Below are positions 54,755 to 64,000 of a stretch of DNA of 64,000 bases, piece by piece (the stretch's first letter is position 1; every line of letters starts with the position of its first letter). The notes below the pieces were generated by a model. It made no database searches, had not been told where the DNA came from, and saw nothing but the letters and a program-made list of their open reading frames with translations. The position numbers were made by a program, and so were the translations under genes. Source of the stretch: Mesostigma viride (taxonomy: Eukaryota; Streptophyta; Mesostigmatophyceae; Mesostigmatales; Mesostigmataceae); contig RPFO01002078.1 of the NCBI GenBank assembly GCA_009746045.1, positions 764,209 to 828,208 of the forward strand, read 5' to 3'.

Positions 54755-55528
54755 GCACGCCCCGCTCCAACGGCGCTAAGAGGAGCCGGGGGGTGACGAG
54801 AAACAGCTTGTGGCCGAGTTCGTCGAGAGGGTGACTATGCATCCGGGCCAGGGAAAGCAGGGCGCAGCGCGTAAACAAGCTCCGGGCGCGGTGAGGGACG
54901 TCCGGGAGCGTCATGCAAGGGTTGCGCGCACAGGCGGCAAAAGGGAGCGTGGCCAGGAATGCCCAGCCTGCCGAGAGGTCCCCCGGATCGCTCGTACCCT
55001 GCGATGCCGGTGGAGGGGCAGGGGCCGACCGAGGGGCCGCCCCGGACCGGGAGGCCGGTGCGGCCGCCGGGCCGCCGGGCAGGCCGTTCTGGGGGGTTTG
55101 GCGCGGCGGCACTGCCGCTCATGCTGGTACCGCCCGTGGATCGAAAAAATCCGCTGGCAATGGGCTGCCGGGCAGCGGTAGCAGTCCATGGCGCGCATGG
55201 CGGCCTCCGTGATGTGGGGGTGGGAAGCCCGAATGTGCACCAGCAGCGAATTCCGGTTGGGCAGGCGCGCGCCACATGCACGGGTCACCAAGGGGACCAT
55301 CGACTTGGCAATAATGGAAGCCATCTGAGGGGGGGCGCCCACCCGGTTGGGCCGCCCCGGGTCGAGAGGGGGAGGGGTCGGGAGCACCCTCAGCCAGAGG
55401 AACTACAGCTGCAGCGGAACCCAGGGCGGGGCCGGCCGCCGGGCGGTCAGCATGCAGGGCTCGTGGCAGCCGAGGACAAGACCGGCGCGGGGACGGCCCC
55501 CACGGCCGGGAGGGGGGCGCTGGAGGAC
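54755..55528 (-). pseudogene. Zinc-finger region of the non-LTR element, frameshifted
   Basis: Protein-like blocks in shifting frames include a finger-like RACGARLPNRNSLLVHIRASH, a C2HC-like CPAAHCQRIFSIHGRYQHERQ followed by C, and a linker ending HSHPLDELGHKLFLVTPRLL before the RT frame. N-terminal C2H2-type fingers in R2-clade elements bind the target site (family knowledge). At least two frame changes are needed. Confidence 0.55.
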
Positions 55529-56618
55529 TCAGGCAGCCAAGCCGGCGCGCGACCCACGACCACGCACAGGGGAGGCAGGTGTCGGGGCAGGCGCGTGGGA
55601 CTGGCGGCGCACGGACACGGGCGAGGGCCCCAGCGGGAGAACGCCAGGAGGCAAGGGGGAAAGGACCGCGGCCCGGCAAAGGGGGCAGGTGGCGGAGGTC
55701 GCGTGCAAGCTCGTGGCGATGCAAGCTTGATGGAAGACGTGGCCGCAAGCAGGGAGGCGGCAGAGACCGTCACCAGGGCGAGGCATGCAGGTCCAAGCAG
55801 ATGGGGCAGGAGGGGCCGCTGGCAGTGACATCCACCAAGTGGGCCGGCCCGTAGTGGGCGGGCGCCGCGTCCCACCCCAGCTCCCAGCTCGGCAGTCGGG
55901 CGATCTCATCGGCGGAGAGAAGACGGCGGCGCGGACCAGCAGGGTGCCAGACATGGGGGATGCCTGCAAGCTCGAGCACATCGTGCAAGATGGCGGGCAC
56001 GGCCGCACCCGCGCTCAGCTCAAGAACACGCCCCCCCCCCGCATCGTACAGAACCAGGTCACCGGCGTGCACGGTGACAGGAGCCCCGAAGTCAACGCGC
56101 AGGCGGGCGGCTTGCGCTGGGGTGACCGCCGTAGTCAAGCGCCCGTGGGCCTGCGCAACAAGGCCGGCCGAGCCGGGCCCGGCAGAGGCAAGAAACGTGT
56201 GCAGCTGAGGGCGATCGAGCAAGGCGTGGTCGGTGGCCCCCCCAGCGAGATATGTCGCACGGGCGGCCTGCTGGGCCTGCACGGCAAGCCCTGTAGCAAA
56301 GAGCACCACCGCCTGCGCCACTTGAGCGTCCAGATTCAGGAGCCATTCTTGGCGCACCGCGGGCAGGTGCCAAGGCAGGCGGCTGCCCGCATGGTAGTCC
56401 TCGAGGACAAACCCCCAAAGCGTGGAGGCAAGGACAGGGGGGGAGGCTGCCTGCAGCATGTGCCGGACACGAACCACAAGGGCACTAAATTCAGGGGGCC
56501 GTGGGAGCGTAGGAAACGCCGCGTGCAAGCCGACAGCGTCCAACAGCAAGGGGCAATACAGCCAAGAGAACGTGGCGTGCCGGAGCGCGCTGACGCCCGC
56601 AATGTTGGTGGGGGCCAA
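55529..56618 (-). pseudogene. Central domain and RING-H2 finger of the non-LTR element, frameshifted inside the RING
   Basis: The frame from 56618 (MAPTNIAGVSALRHATFSWL) runs about 280 residues of globular-looking sequence to CPICLDLHASPW, then stops. One frame over, CRLPACGHVFHQACIATSLH and CPLC complete a C3H2C3 RING-H2 finger. RING-H2 domains usually act as E3 ubiquitin ligases. The rest of the domain is unrecognised. Confidence 0.6.
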
Positions 56619-57286
56619 ACGGAGAAGTCATGGGACCCAAGCGCGGCCGACCAGGGGCCCACCACAGGAGTCGCCGCAGGGTGTCCCACAGCCTCAGGGA
56701 GGAGAGCCGCCAGGGACCCCTCAAGCACAGGAGGACGCAGGTCAGTGGCCACCGCCGTGCTGGCAGGAGGTGGATCCCCAGAGCTAGGCGGGGCAGGGCC
56801 AGGGGACCCCGCGGAGGGGCCGGACGTGACGGCGCGGGGAGAGCGGGAGCACGGTGTGGAACCCTCCACGAGGTCCGCAAGGCCCAGGAGAGGGTCCAGC
56901 GAGGGGCTGCGGGAGGGGGCGCGGGCCGAATGGGATCCCGGGGTCGACACCGCCGCGCGTCGGGAGCCTAGGGACGGCCGAGGCGGGGCCACGCAATGAG
57001 GGCACGCCCAAGGACCCGGGGGAGGCAGCCGGAAGAGGGGCGGGACCAAGCAGCGCGTGTGCCAGCCGCATTGGCACGAATCACACACAAGGAGACGGGG
57101 GGCATCCTCACCACTGTGGCAGACCTCGCACACAAGCGAGAGTGGCACAGGGGCGCCACGACCGCCGTCGTCCAGGTCGCCCATCTCCTGCAGGTGCGCC
57201 GCGATGCGTAAGGACCGACGCGGCGCAGGGGCGCCACTAGGCAGCGCATCCCGCGCCCGGGAGGTGCGTTGTCGTGAAGGAGGCAT
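56336..57286 (-). pseudogene. PHD-finger N-terminal part of the non-LTR protein
   Basis: Counting from the ATG at 57286 (MPPSRQRTSRARDALPSG), a complete C4HC3 PHD finger is seen: C53, C56, C68, C71, H76, C79, C95, C98, with the W93 typical of the fold. PHD fingers read histone tails. A Pro/Ser-rich linker follows. Homology leaves this frame near 56620, where the next domain starts in another frame; the upstream in-frame extension to 57463 is repeat-derived and probably not translated. Confidence 0.7.
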
Positions 57287-57406
57287 GGGGGAGGTGCGTA
57301 AAACAACGGAACTGGAAGCGCGGGGGGGAGAGCGAGATGCGGACGCGGGGGGTTTGGGGGGCGTGCCCCCCAAGCGGGGGGTTTGGGGGGCGGCAGCCCC
57401 CCAACG

Positions 57407-57904
57407 CGGGTCCTCGGCGCAGGTTTTTTCAGCTGTGCACGGCCCAATGCGGCACCGCGGCACCTCGGCGCAGGTTTTTTCAGCTGTGCATGGAGAAAAA
57501 AACGTGTCTCAATCCAGGAACCCCCGTCGGTTCATCATGTCAGCCTAGAAAACTGGAGCGGTGGAGCCACAACTAACGGGAAAGCCGCATTCAAATTCGC
57601 CTAGCCCACGGGTCACAATTGGCCGACAGGTAGATGCAGCCAGCCCCGGGCGTGTCGCAGACAGTAATCACTACCGTAGGCCGCGGTGCCGCACCTCGGC
57701 GCAGGTTTTTTCAGCTGTGCATGGAGAAAAAAACGTGTCTCAATCCAGGAACCCCCGTCGGTTCATCATGTCAGCCTAGAAAACTGGAGCGGTGGAGCCA
57801 CAACTAACGGGAAAGCCGCATTCAAATTCGCCTAGCCCACGGGTCACAATTGGCCGACAGGTAGATGCAGCCAGCCCCGGGCGTGTCGCAGACAGTAATC
57901 ACTA
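57407..57904 (-). repeat. ~231-bp tandem repeats at the 5' end of the non-LTR element
   Basis: The block from CACCTCGGCGCAGGTTTTTT through GCAGACAGTAATCACTAC appears at about 57461-57674 and 57692-57902, and a third begins at 61114. Shorter partial copies of the first ~25 bp occur at 57412-57436. Tandem 5' monomers resemble promoter repeats of some L1 elements. The array is interrupted by the DNA transposon 57905-61099. Confidence 0.8.
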
Positions 57905-58884
57905 CACTAGGAACTCAATTTCTGAGAAAATTCTCAAAAACCCTCAATTTTCTCACCCCTTTGAGAAAAAAGGTGAGAAAAGTGAGAAAAATCTCAATTT
58001 TTTTCCGCAAACGCTAGGCAACAAAATCTCACCAGGGTGAGATTTTGGTGAGAAAAAGGGGGTTTGGGTGAGATTTGGGTGAGAAAAAACCCTAAAGTGA
58101 GAAAAAAGGTGAGAATGGGTGAGAATGGGTGAGAAAAAGTGAGAAAAAGTGAAAAAATTGAGAAGTTTCTCACCAACACGAGAAAAATCACTAACACGAG
58201 AAAAATCACAAGTCAACGTGGTGAGAAATTTCTCACCAAGAGTGTAACACGAAAAAAATCATGAGCTTTATTTCATTAAGTCATTAATATGAAAATAAAC
58301 TCAGCACCACTAATTAATTAATTACATGATTAATTGAACTCGTGCTCCCGTTGGATCACGGAGCACCGAAGTGCTTTTAATCCCTGTGTGTGCACAACAG
58401 GAAGGGCACAGACCCCCTTTCTCCTTCATGCCAAAGGCATGTCGCAGCTGCTATTGGACCCGATAAACGATCCGGCAATCTGTGGGTGCAATAAGACCCA
58501 TGTGAGCATATCATAACGGGTGCATGGGCAAGTGATCTGAGCATTGCCATGACGTAGCATGGTTGTACAAGGACTAAGCTAAGGCTATGGCTGGTTGTGT
58601 ACCGTGTGTTAGCGGTGCACGTGACTAGGTATAATGGCTCAGCTAGGCAAACATTCTAGGCATGGCTGCCATGGCGGCAGAGACTGCCAATGATTACAAG
58701 CTAGGGCTATTCTAGCCCGCAGGGGGCGTCCACATCTCGTGGTTGATCATCAGGTCCCGCCCCTCCAGTAAACCTTGGGACGTCAGGATTGTTGATTCCC
58801 AGCACGTTGAACGCGTTGTGTCAGCACAGCGATCCCCCTGCATCCAAACAAAGGCACACCGATAACCAAGAAAAGAGTATGCAA

Positions 58885-59830
58885 ATGTGCAGCCTTGTTC
58901 ATTGAAATTATGGCTGGCTTACGCAAAGAGCGACTGTAAGATGACCTATACAGTGGGGCCGGAAACAGCTTGCTTGATCAGGGCGTGTTTTTCGAGCTTC
59001 ACTGGCCGGGAGTGTCTAGTGGTGAGAACCATTGCTGCGATCGCTTTCCCACCATTTACGAGGAAATACCCGCAAATGAAAACCACTGAAACGGTCTAGC
59101 TTGATTCAGTCATTGCATTAGCCACATGCCATCATGCATGTTTCCAAACGTCCAAGAACTGCCCACGGTGCAAATGCAAAAATCCGGAGGACACGACCTC
59201 ATTGCTTCATATTTGTATGCAGAAGAATAAAAAAGTAACATGCATTAAGGGCCCGCCTGCATAAAGGGCCTGAATTCTGATGCGGGCCCAACGGCAGCAC
59301 CGCCAAAGCAGATAAGGGCCCGCAGTCTGATGCGGGCCCCACGGCACCACCGCCATAGCAGAGCTCGAAGGTCGTGGTGCGCGTGAAACGTACGTACCTA
59401 TGCCCTTTGTCGGTAGGTGCCGTTGGGGTCAAATTGGGTGCCGCCAAAATCGGGCCGACGCGTCAATAGACTGAGGCCGTCGATGAGTGCCATCATGCGG
59501 CTTGGGTCACTTCTGTTGGAGAACTTCAGCTAAGTTAACTTAACGCAAACCACTGGTCGCCCGCGTCGGGAACCGGCCCAACGGCTCTCCCGCAACAGAA
59601 AATTACGCGGCATACTGCATAAGTCGTCGGATGGTTACATTTCGACGGTCAAGATTTCATGATGAGGTTTGCGTTCAATTTGCCGCAGTTTGCCGCCCAG
59701 AGAAAGTAGTTGTTGGACTCGTTGCCCACGATGAAACACAATCAAGCAAGCCGTTTCCGGCCCCACCGTGTAGGTCATGTAGTCGCTCTTCACGTCAGCC
59801 AGCCGTAATTTCAATGCACAAGGCTACACA
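58885..59830. repeat. Inverted duplication of a coding-like fragment within the CACTA-ended element
   Basis: About 58890-58975 matches the reverse complement of 59738-59828. Both arms can encode a peptide containing MTYTVGPETACLI, on opposite strands. This looks like a captured host-gene piece duplicated as a hairpin. A separate local duplication of a TGCGGGCCC block lies at 59262-59350. Confidence 0.7.
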
Positions 59831-60524
59831 TTTCCATCTCCATTCATATTCATAATCCTGCACGACTCGAAAACGCGGACAAGATAACGGCAGGCTCGAG
59901 CTACCATGGTCCGGATTCTCCCGATTTCTGGCCTGCGCTGGTTGTCTCCTTGATATTGGCAACTCTCTCCGGTAAGAGATTTTCCGCAGTTTGGCTGTTT
60001 CGAAACGTTAATTAAGTGAGATGCCTTCGGATCAGGAGACTCACACAGCCGCGAAATCATGCCAAAGGTCATATGTTCGATCCCTTGCTGGTAGCTTCTG
60101 AGCTTTCTTATTTTCTGTGTTCCGCGGAATCTCAGATTTGGGCCGCTAGCGTTTTCACGTTTGTTGCTTTCTGATCCGACGACAACGTTGTGCCTTGCTC
60201 GTGTGACATCTGGCGCATGGTGTGATTCATGTGTATGGTGCTGCCTTGCCACATGGGGCTGCTTTGCCATAAGAGTGAGTGTTGGGTTCTACAGATTTGC
60301 TGCATGGACCGTTAGGTGCTGGTGAGCTCTTCCTTGTAGAACGCTTACATCTATGTCAAGGATCTGATTTCTTTTCCTCTTGCGTATATTGTGTCGGTTT
60401 GTTTATTTCTTGCAGGGACCACGAGAGTAAAATGCAAGCGGTTCCACTTTCAAGTCAGCATGTGACGCCCTGTCGACCGGCACGCTTTGTTAGCTAGCTA
60501 CCATATAGTATTTGATGATAGGCA

Positions 60525-60664
60525 TTGAATGCGGAAGATGTCATAACGCCATAACAGACTGTGTTGAACAGGCATTGAATGCCGAAGATGTCATAACGCC
60601 ATAACAGACTGTGTTGAACAGGCATATTTGAATGCCGAAGATGTACATAACGCCATAACAGTGT
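60525..60664 (+). repeat. Three tandem ~55-bp units
   Basis: Each unit contains GCATTGAATGC, GAAGATGTCATAACGCC (third copy with an extra AC) and ATAACAGACTGTGTTGAACA or a shortened form. Confidence 0.8.
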
Positions 60665-61194
60665 TGAATAGTTGAATCAACGGGTTCTTGCAGCTGTAAA
60701 CATTAAAATTATTCAAACATTTAATGAAAAAATCATTATTGTTCGTGCTGTTTTGAACAGCGGTTGTTACTGGCACTGCATGCATGTGTCTGCTGCCAGC
60801 ATATTGCATTATGGGTGTGTTTTTCAGCGCTGTGTTTTCTCACTTTTCTCACGTCCTGTTTTTCTCACTTTTCTCACGTCCTGTTTTTTGAGATTTTTCT
60901 CACGTTTTTCCCCTTTTTTCACCTTTTTGGGGCAATCTCACCCGGGTGAGATTGCCCTTTTCTCACCCATTCTCACCCATTTCTCACCCTATTTTCTCAC
61001 TTTTCTCACCCATTCTCACCCATTTCTCACCCTTTTTCTCACCCATCTCACCCTTTTTCTCACCTTTTCTCACCCATTCTCAAAGCCGAGTTCCTAGTGT
61101 ACCGTAGGCCGCGGTGCCGCACCTCGGCGCAGGTTTTTTCAGCTGTGCATGGAGAAAAAAACGTGTCTCAATCCAGGACCATTTGTATATATTC

Positions 61195-61859
61195 TCTGTA
61201 ACCAACCTGTTGCATGCTAATAAAATCCCTGGTTGTGTGACCATGTTGGACGTGGTTGCCAGGGGCCTCACTATGGGTTAAACTCCTTTATAATAAAACA
61301 TAATCTTGTTATTGTCATGTCTTGGTGTTTGTGATGCTCAGTTCCAGGAGCTGATCCAAACCTGGAGGATATGGGGTGGGGTTCGATTCCCCAGCTGACC
61401 TCAGCCTGGCATGTATGAATCCTGAGTTTATCCCTCAGTGAGGACATGGGCTCCCCATGTGGTGGCTAACATTTGTCAGGGCTCTCTCAGTCTTTGGAAG
61501 GATTTAAAAGATAAAGGAGGCTCCGTGGCGGGCGCCATATGAACGGGCGCCTGTGATAACTGGATGACCAGGAACTCACAATAGTACGTTCATGGACTCC
61601 TCTATCCAAACTCCTCTGACTAAGTGAAGACCTAACTTTAATCTACACCAGGTTCCCAAAGAAAGGGTTGGGATGTCATGTGGGTCAGAGGGCAACCTTT
61701 GAACCAATGAGCAGGCCTAGCTAATATTTGGAGGCACCTCAGGTTCCAAAAGAAAAGGCAGGTCTGGTCTCTGGGAGGGATCAGATGTCTGAAGGCTTGT
61801 GGGGACAGTGGCTGATAGGTTCTCAGGCTGGTCCAAGCTCCAAAACAAGAAAGGGTTGG
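61195..61859 (+). other. Rest of the B2 3' noncoding region, with T-arm-like motif and polypurine tract
   Basis: Contains AATAAA near 61220 and TGGGGTTCGATTCCCCA at about 61376-61392, a perfect 5-bp stem with a 7-base loop as in a tRNA T-arm. Three purine-rich units near 61655, 61748 and 61842 are spaced about 93 bp apart; the last (61842-61859, AAAACAAGAAAGGGTTGG) abuts the LTR and is the likely polypurine tract. Confidence 0.65.
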
Positions 61860-62513
61860 AGTTAGCATATTGGGGCACCAATGTGCTAGATGGATGCAGG
61901 TTGAGGAGACCTTTCCAACGCCGTGTCAACCGCCTAGAACGGACAAGGGACTAGAAAGTTATCAGGTCCCGAAGTACTGCCGACCGGTGGGCGGGGGCGG
62001 TGCACTCTCAGGGCATAGTGGACAGGACACGTGGCAGGCCGTGCCTGCACAGGCTTAGCCTGTACTCTCACGTGACTGGGACACAGTGTACTGAGGGCTC
62101 AACGGTACTGTGGCTAGTAGAAGCCAGTAACCAGCCAGCAGGTCTGCAAGGATGTAAGTCCTTGCAGGACTGTGGCAGGTCCTGTGCTGTCCTAGACACA
62201 GGATAGCCAGAGATTCCTGTATGCTGCCTGCAACGAGGATGCAGGGCAGCGATACGAGGCTCTGGCAATGTAGCGTTGCCCAGCGTTGCTCATGACCGAG
62301 GAACAAGGATGGAACGAGGTTGCATATAGCTCGGGGCTCAACGAGGCAACGAGCGTCTTCACACACGAACCTTGGTCGTCACGACGAGTGGCGAGCCTAT
62401 CGAGGGTCGTAGGCCTGGTGTGAGGATAAAGGTTGCTAGCCAGCAGCCTAGGGTCATTCCAGCCGGCTAGGACCAGGAGCTCACAAGCTCTGCTGACGAG
62501 TTGCTGCGCAAAT
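61860..62513 (+). repeat. 3' LTR of B2
   Basis: 654 bp, matching 36685-37338 almost exactly, followed by GATTT and CTGAGATTTCC repeats of the disrupted CACTA-ended transposon. Confidence 0.85.
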
Positions 62514-62780
62514 GATTTCCTGAGATTTCCTGAGAAAGTGACCTGAGATTTCCTGAGATTGGCCTGACAAAATTGGCTTTTTCTCAGGAAATCTCAGGAA
62601 ATCTCAGGGCTAAGTGGAAACTGAGATTTTACGTGGACACTGAGATTTTTTTTTCTCAGGCTGAAAATCTCAGGGCATTTTCTCAGGCGCTGAAAATCTC
62701 AGGGCATTTTCTCAGGCGCTGAAAATCTCAGGGCATTTTCTCAGGCGCTTAAAATCTCAGGGCATTTTCTCAGGCATGCC
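62514..62780 (+). mobile_element. Continuation of CACTA-ended transposon copy 2
   Basis: Begins with the same GATTTCCTGAG repeats found at 36560-36684 and then shows them inverted (TCAGGAAATCTCAGG), ending in several CTCAGGCGCTGAAAATCTCAG units. No right terminus (GAGTTCCTAGTG) is seen before 64000. Confidence 0.65.
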
Positions 62781-64000
62781 ATTGCCAGAATTAAATGTGT
62801 ATTCTAACAAGCATAACACCATCATGCAATAAATCCAACAATTCATTAATGAATTAAATACGTTATTAGCACATCTTGTGGTATTAGGCGTGGCATTCAT
62901 GGCATCACGCTGTTTGATAGTAATGAACTTATGTTTCATTGTGGCATTCTGTGACTCATCATTTCAATACCATCAAAATATAAAACATCGACTCAAAACT
63001 GCTCTCATCCTATTTCTGGATTGCTAGCTGATGGCTCATGGCCATATAACAGCTGGCATGCCAGAGCCCAGCAACGGTGGTTTCACTCAATATTGATGTG
63101 TACGTCTTCTCGTCGAGCTTGTATGCTCCACGATCTGCATCAAGTCATCCCCCAAAGAAAGAAAGCATACAGAAAGCAAGGAGTTAAATTTACAAACATG
63201 ATAATAATGCCATATGCAACATGATATTCCAAGAATGATATAGAAGGCGGGCATGCTGCCATGCATTGCGTGACTGCGTGCAGGCGTGCAGCTAGGTGTG
63301 CGTGCGTGGGCGAGTGCGTGCAGTTGTGCATGAGTGCGTTTGTGCAGGCGTGCCTTGGCGGGTGGGTTGATGGCTGTGTGCAGGCGTGCGTGCGTGAGTG
63401 GGTGCGTGAGAGTGTGCAGCTATGTGTGCGTGTGCGTGCACTTGTGCATGTGCGCGTTTGTGCAGGCGTGCCTTGGTGGGTGGGTTGATGGCTGCGTGCA
63501 TGCGTGCGTGCGAGGGTAGGTGCGTGGGAGTGTGCAGCTAGGTGTGCGTGCGTGCAGTCGGTGGGCGTGGTGAAGTCTCCGGGGTGTCGCTGTGGACATG
63601 GGTGGGGCACTGGACTCGTGGGTGATACCGTTGTGGGAGGTGAATTGGGTGGGTACTCGTGGTCCTGGGTATTGTAGAGTGTGTGTGTGTGTGTGTGTTG
63701 GACTATTGGGGGGACCCCCCCCTTTGGCGGGGGTCATGGGGGACATTGTTATGGGTTGATTATGTAGTAGTTGTGAGTCGCAGTTGTAGGTAGCTCGTGC
63801 GTAGGTCACAGGTTCGTGTGAGGGTTGGGGATGCTTGGGTTGCGTGGGTGGCTTGGGTATGGTACGTAGGCGGGCTTGCCGGTGGTCGGTGCAGCAGTGT
63901 CAGTTATGGTTGAGTGGACAGCTGATTGGTTGCCCCGGAGGCCGGGGTGGATGGTTATGCTTCACGTGGATGGTGGGGTGGAGTCATCGTATGTTGGGGC
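62781..64000. other. Probable interior of CACTA-ended copy 2, with GT-rich repeats
   Basis: No gene is recognised. GTGCGTGCGTG-type minisatellite units occupy about 63240-63560 and a (TG)n run lies at about 63680-63698. The last 300 bp are G/T-rich on the plus strand. Confidence 0.5.

Larger units (their letters stand above)
57905..61099. mobile_element. CACTA-ended non-autonomous DNA transposon (copy 1, 3.2 kb)
   Basis: Ends CACTAGGAACTC (57905-57916) and GAGTTCCTAGTG (61088-61099). Flanks are TA (57903-57904 and 61100-61101). The neighbouring tandem repeat at 57672 preserves the empty site (ATCACTACCGTAGG), confirming precise insertion. About 300 bp at each end are packed with TGAGAAA / TTTCTCA units, all facing inward. 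CACTA termini suggest the CACTA superfamily, although its usual duplication is 3 bp; TAC would fit if the left end lost its first C. No transposase is seen. Confidence 0.88.
51848..61179 (-). mobile_element. R2-like non-LTR retrotransposon with PHD and RING fingers, split by a DNA transposon
   Basis: Flanked by a 15-bp duplication CATTTGTATATATTC (51833-51847 and 61180-61194). Without the inserted transposon it is about 6.1 kb. On the minus strand: 5' tandem repeats, PHD finger, long linker, RING-H2 finger, C2H2/C2HC-like fingers, reverse transcriptase, and a C-terminal CCHC plus restriction-like endonuclease. No poly(A) tail is seen at its 3' end (51848). Several frameshifts and one nonsense codon make it inactive as read. 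Confidence 0.85.
36685..62513 (+). mobile_element. LTR retrotransposon B2, expanded by nested insertions
   Basis: Identical-length LTRs (654 bp) at 36685-37338 and 61860-62513, flanked by GATTT (36680-36684 and 62514-62518). Removing A2 and the non-LTR element leaves roughly 8.5 kb. Order: LTR, ORF1, gag, pol, long 3' noncoding region, polypurine tract, LTR. The LTRs are nearly identical, so nesting happened in a short period. Confidence 0.85.

Noticed and set aside
52907-57240. Plus-strand ORFs of 100-400 codons
   Set aside because: They are GC-rich antisense shadows of the minus-strand non-LTR element proteins.
56968-57463. In-frame extension of the PHD-containing ORF upstream of 57286
   Set aside because: It is translated from the 5' tandem repeats; the ATG at 57286 is the better start.
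57905-61099. Firm CACTA superfamily assignment
   Set aside because: Termini fit, but the clearest duplication is TA rather than 3 bp and no transposase is present, so only CACTA-ended is used.
63140-63610. His/Thr/Ala-rich ORF on the minus strand
   Set aside because: Derived from GTGCGT-type minisatellite units.

Overview
The window is nuclear DNA of a eukaryote. Its one ordinary host gene has eight visible exons with GT/AG introns whose phases all agree, and nearly everything else is transposable elements and satellite-like repeats. GC-rich coding sequence, an intron-rich class I cyclic-nucleotide phosphodiesterase and the kinds of retroelement present suggest a green alga or a similar protist. 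That placement is an inference; nothing here fixes the species.

Layout. (1) 1-10513: a minus-strand gene for a membrane receptor phosphodiesterase. It has two membrane helices around an extracytoplasmic sensor region and a C-terminal PDEase domain that runs off the left edge. Its introns hold a 23-bp minisatellite, purine/pyrimidine hexamer tracts and a 1.3-kb TIR transposon. (2) 10870-11790: a small TIR element. (3) 13.2-18.8 kb: a CCCT microsatellite and a large inverted-repeat structure enclosing two kinds of tandem repeat. (4) 19194-26826: copia-like LTR element A1, with a 5-bp target duplication but an internally inverted ORF1-gag block. (5) 27.4-29.8 kb: two copies of a dispersed repeat; the second is split by a 555-bp miniature LTR-type element whose terminal repeats are each perfect palindromes. 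(6) 30816 to the right edge: a five-level nest. Element B1 is broken by the left end of a CACTA-ended DNA transposon. That transposon is broken by LTR element B2 (36685-62513). B2 carries a complete element A2 (40960-48994) and an R2-like non-LTR element (51848-61179). The non-LTR element is itself split by a second CACTA-ended transposon (57905-61099).

Elements A and B appear to form one lineage. Their LTRs begin AGTTA rather than TG, and those of A and B1 end TAACT. They make 5-bp duplications, carry an extra ORF upstream of a CCHC gag, have a tRNA T-arm-like motif in the 3' noncoding region, and order pol as integrase - protease (DTN instead of DTG) - reverse transcriptase - RNase H. The palindromic miniature element has matching AGTT...AACT ends and a 5-bp duplication, so it may be moved by the same machinery. 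The non-LTR element joins a PHD finger and a RING-H2 finger to a reverse transcriptase and a C-terminal restriction-like endonuclease.
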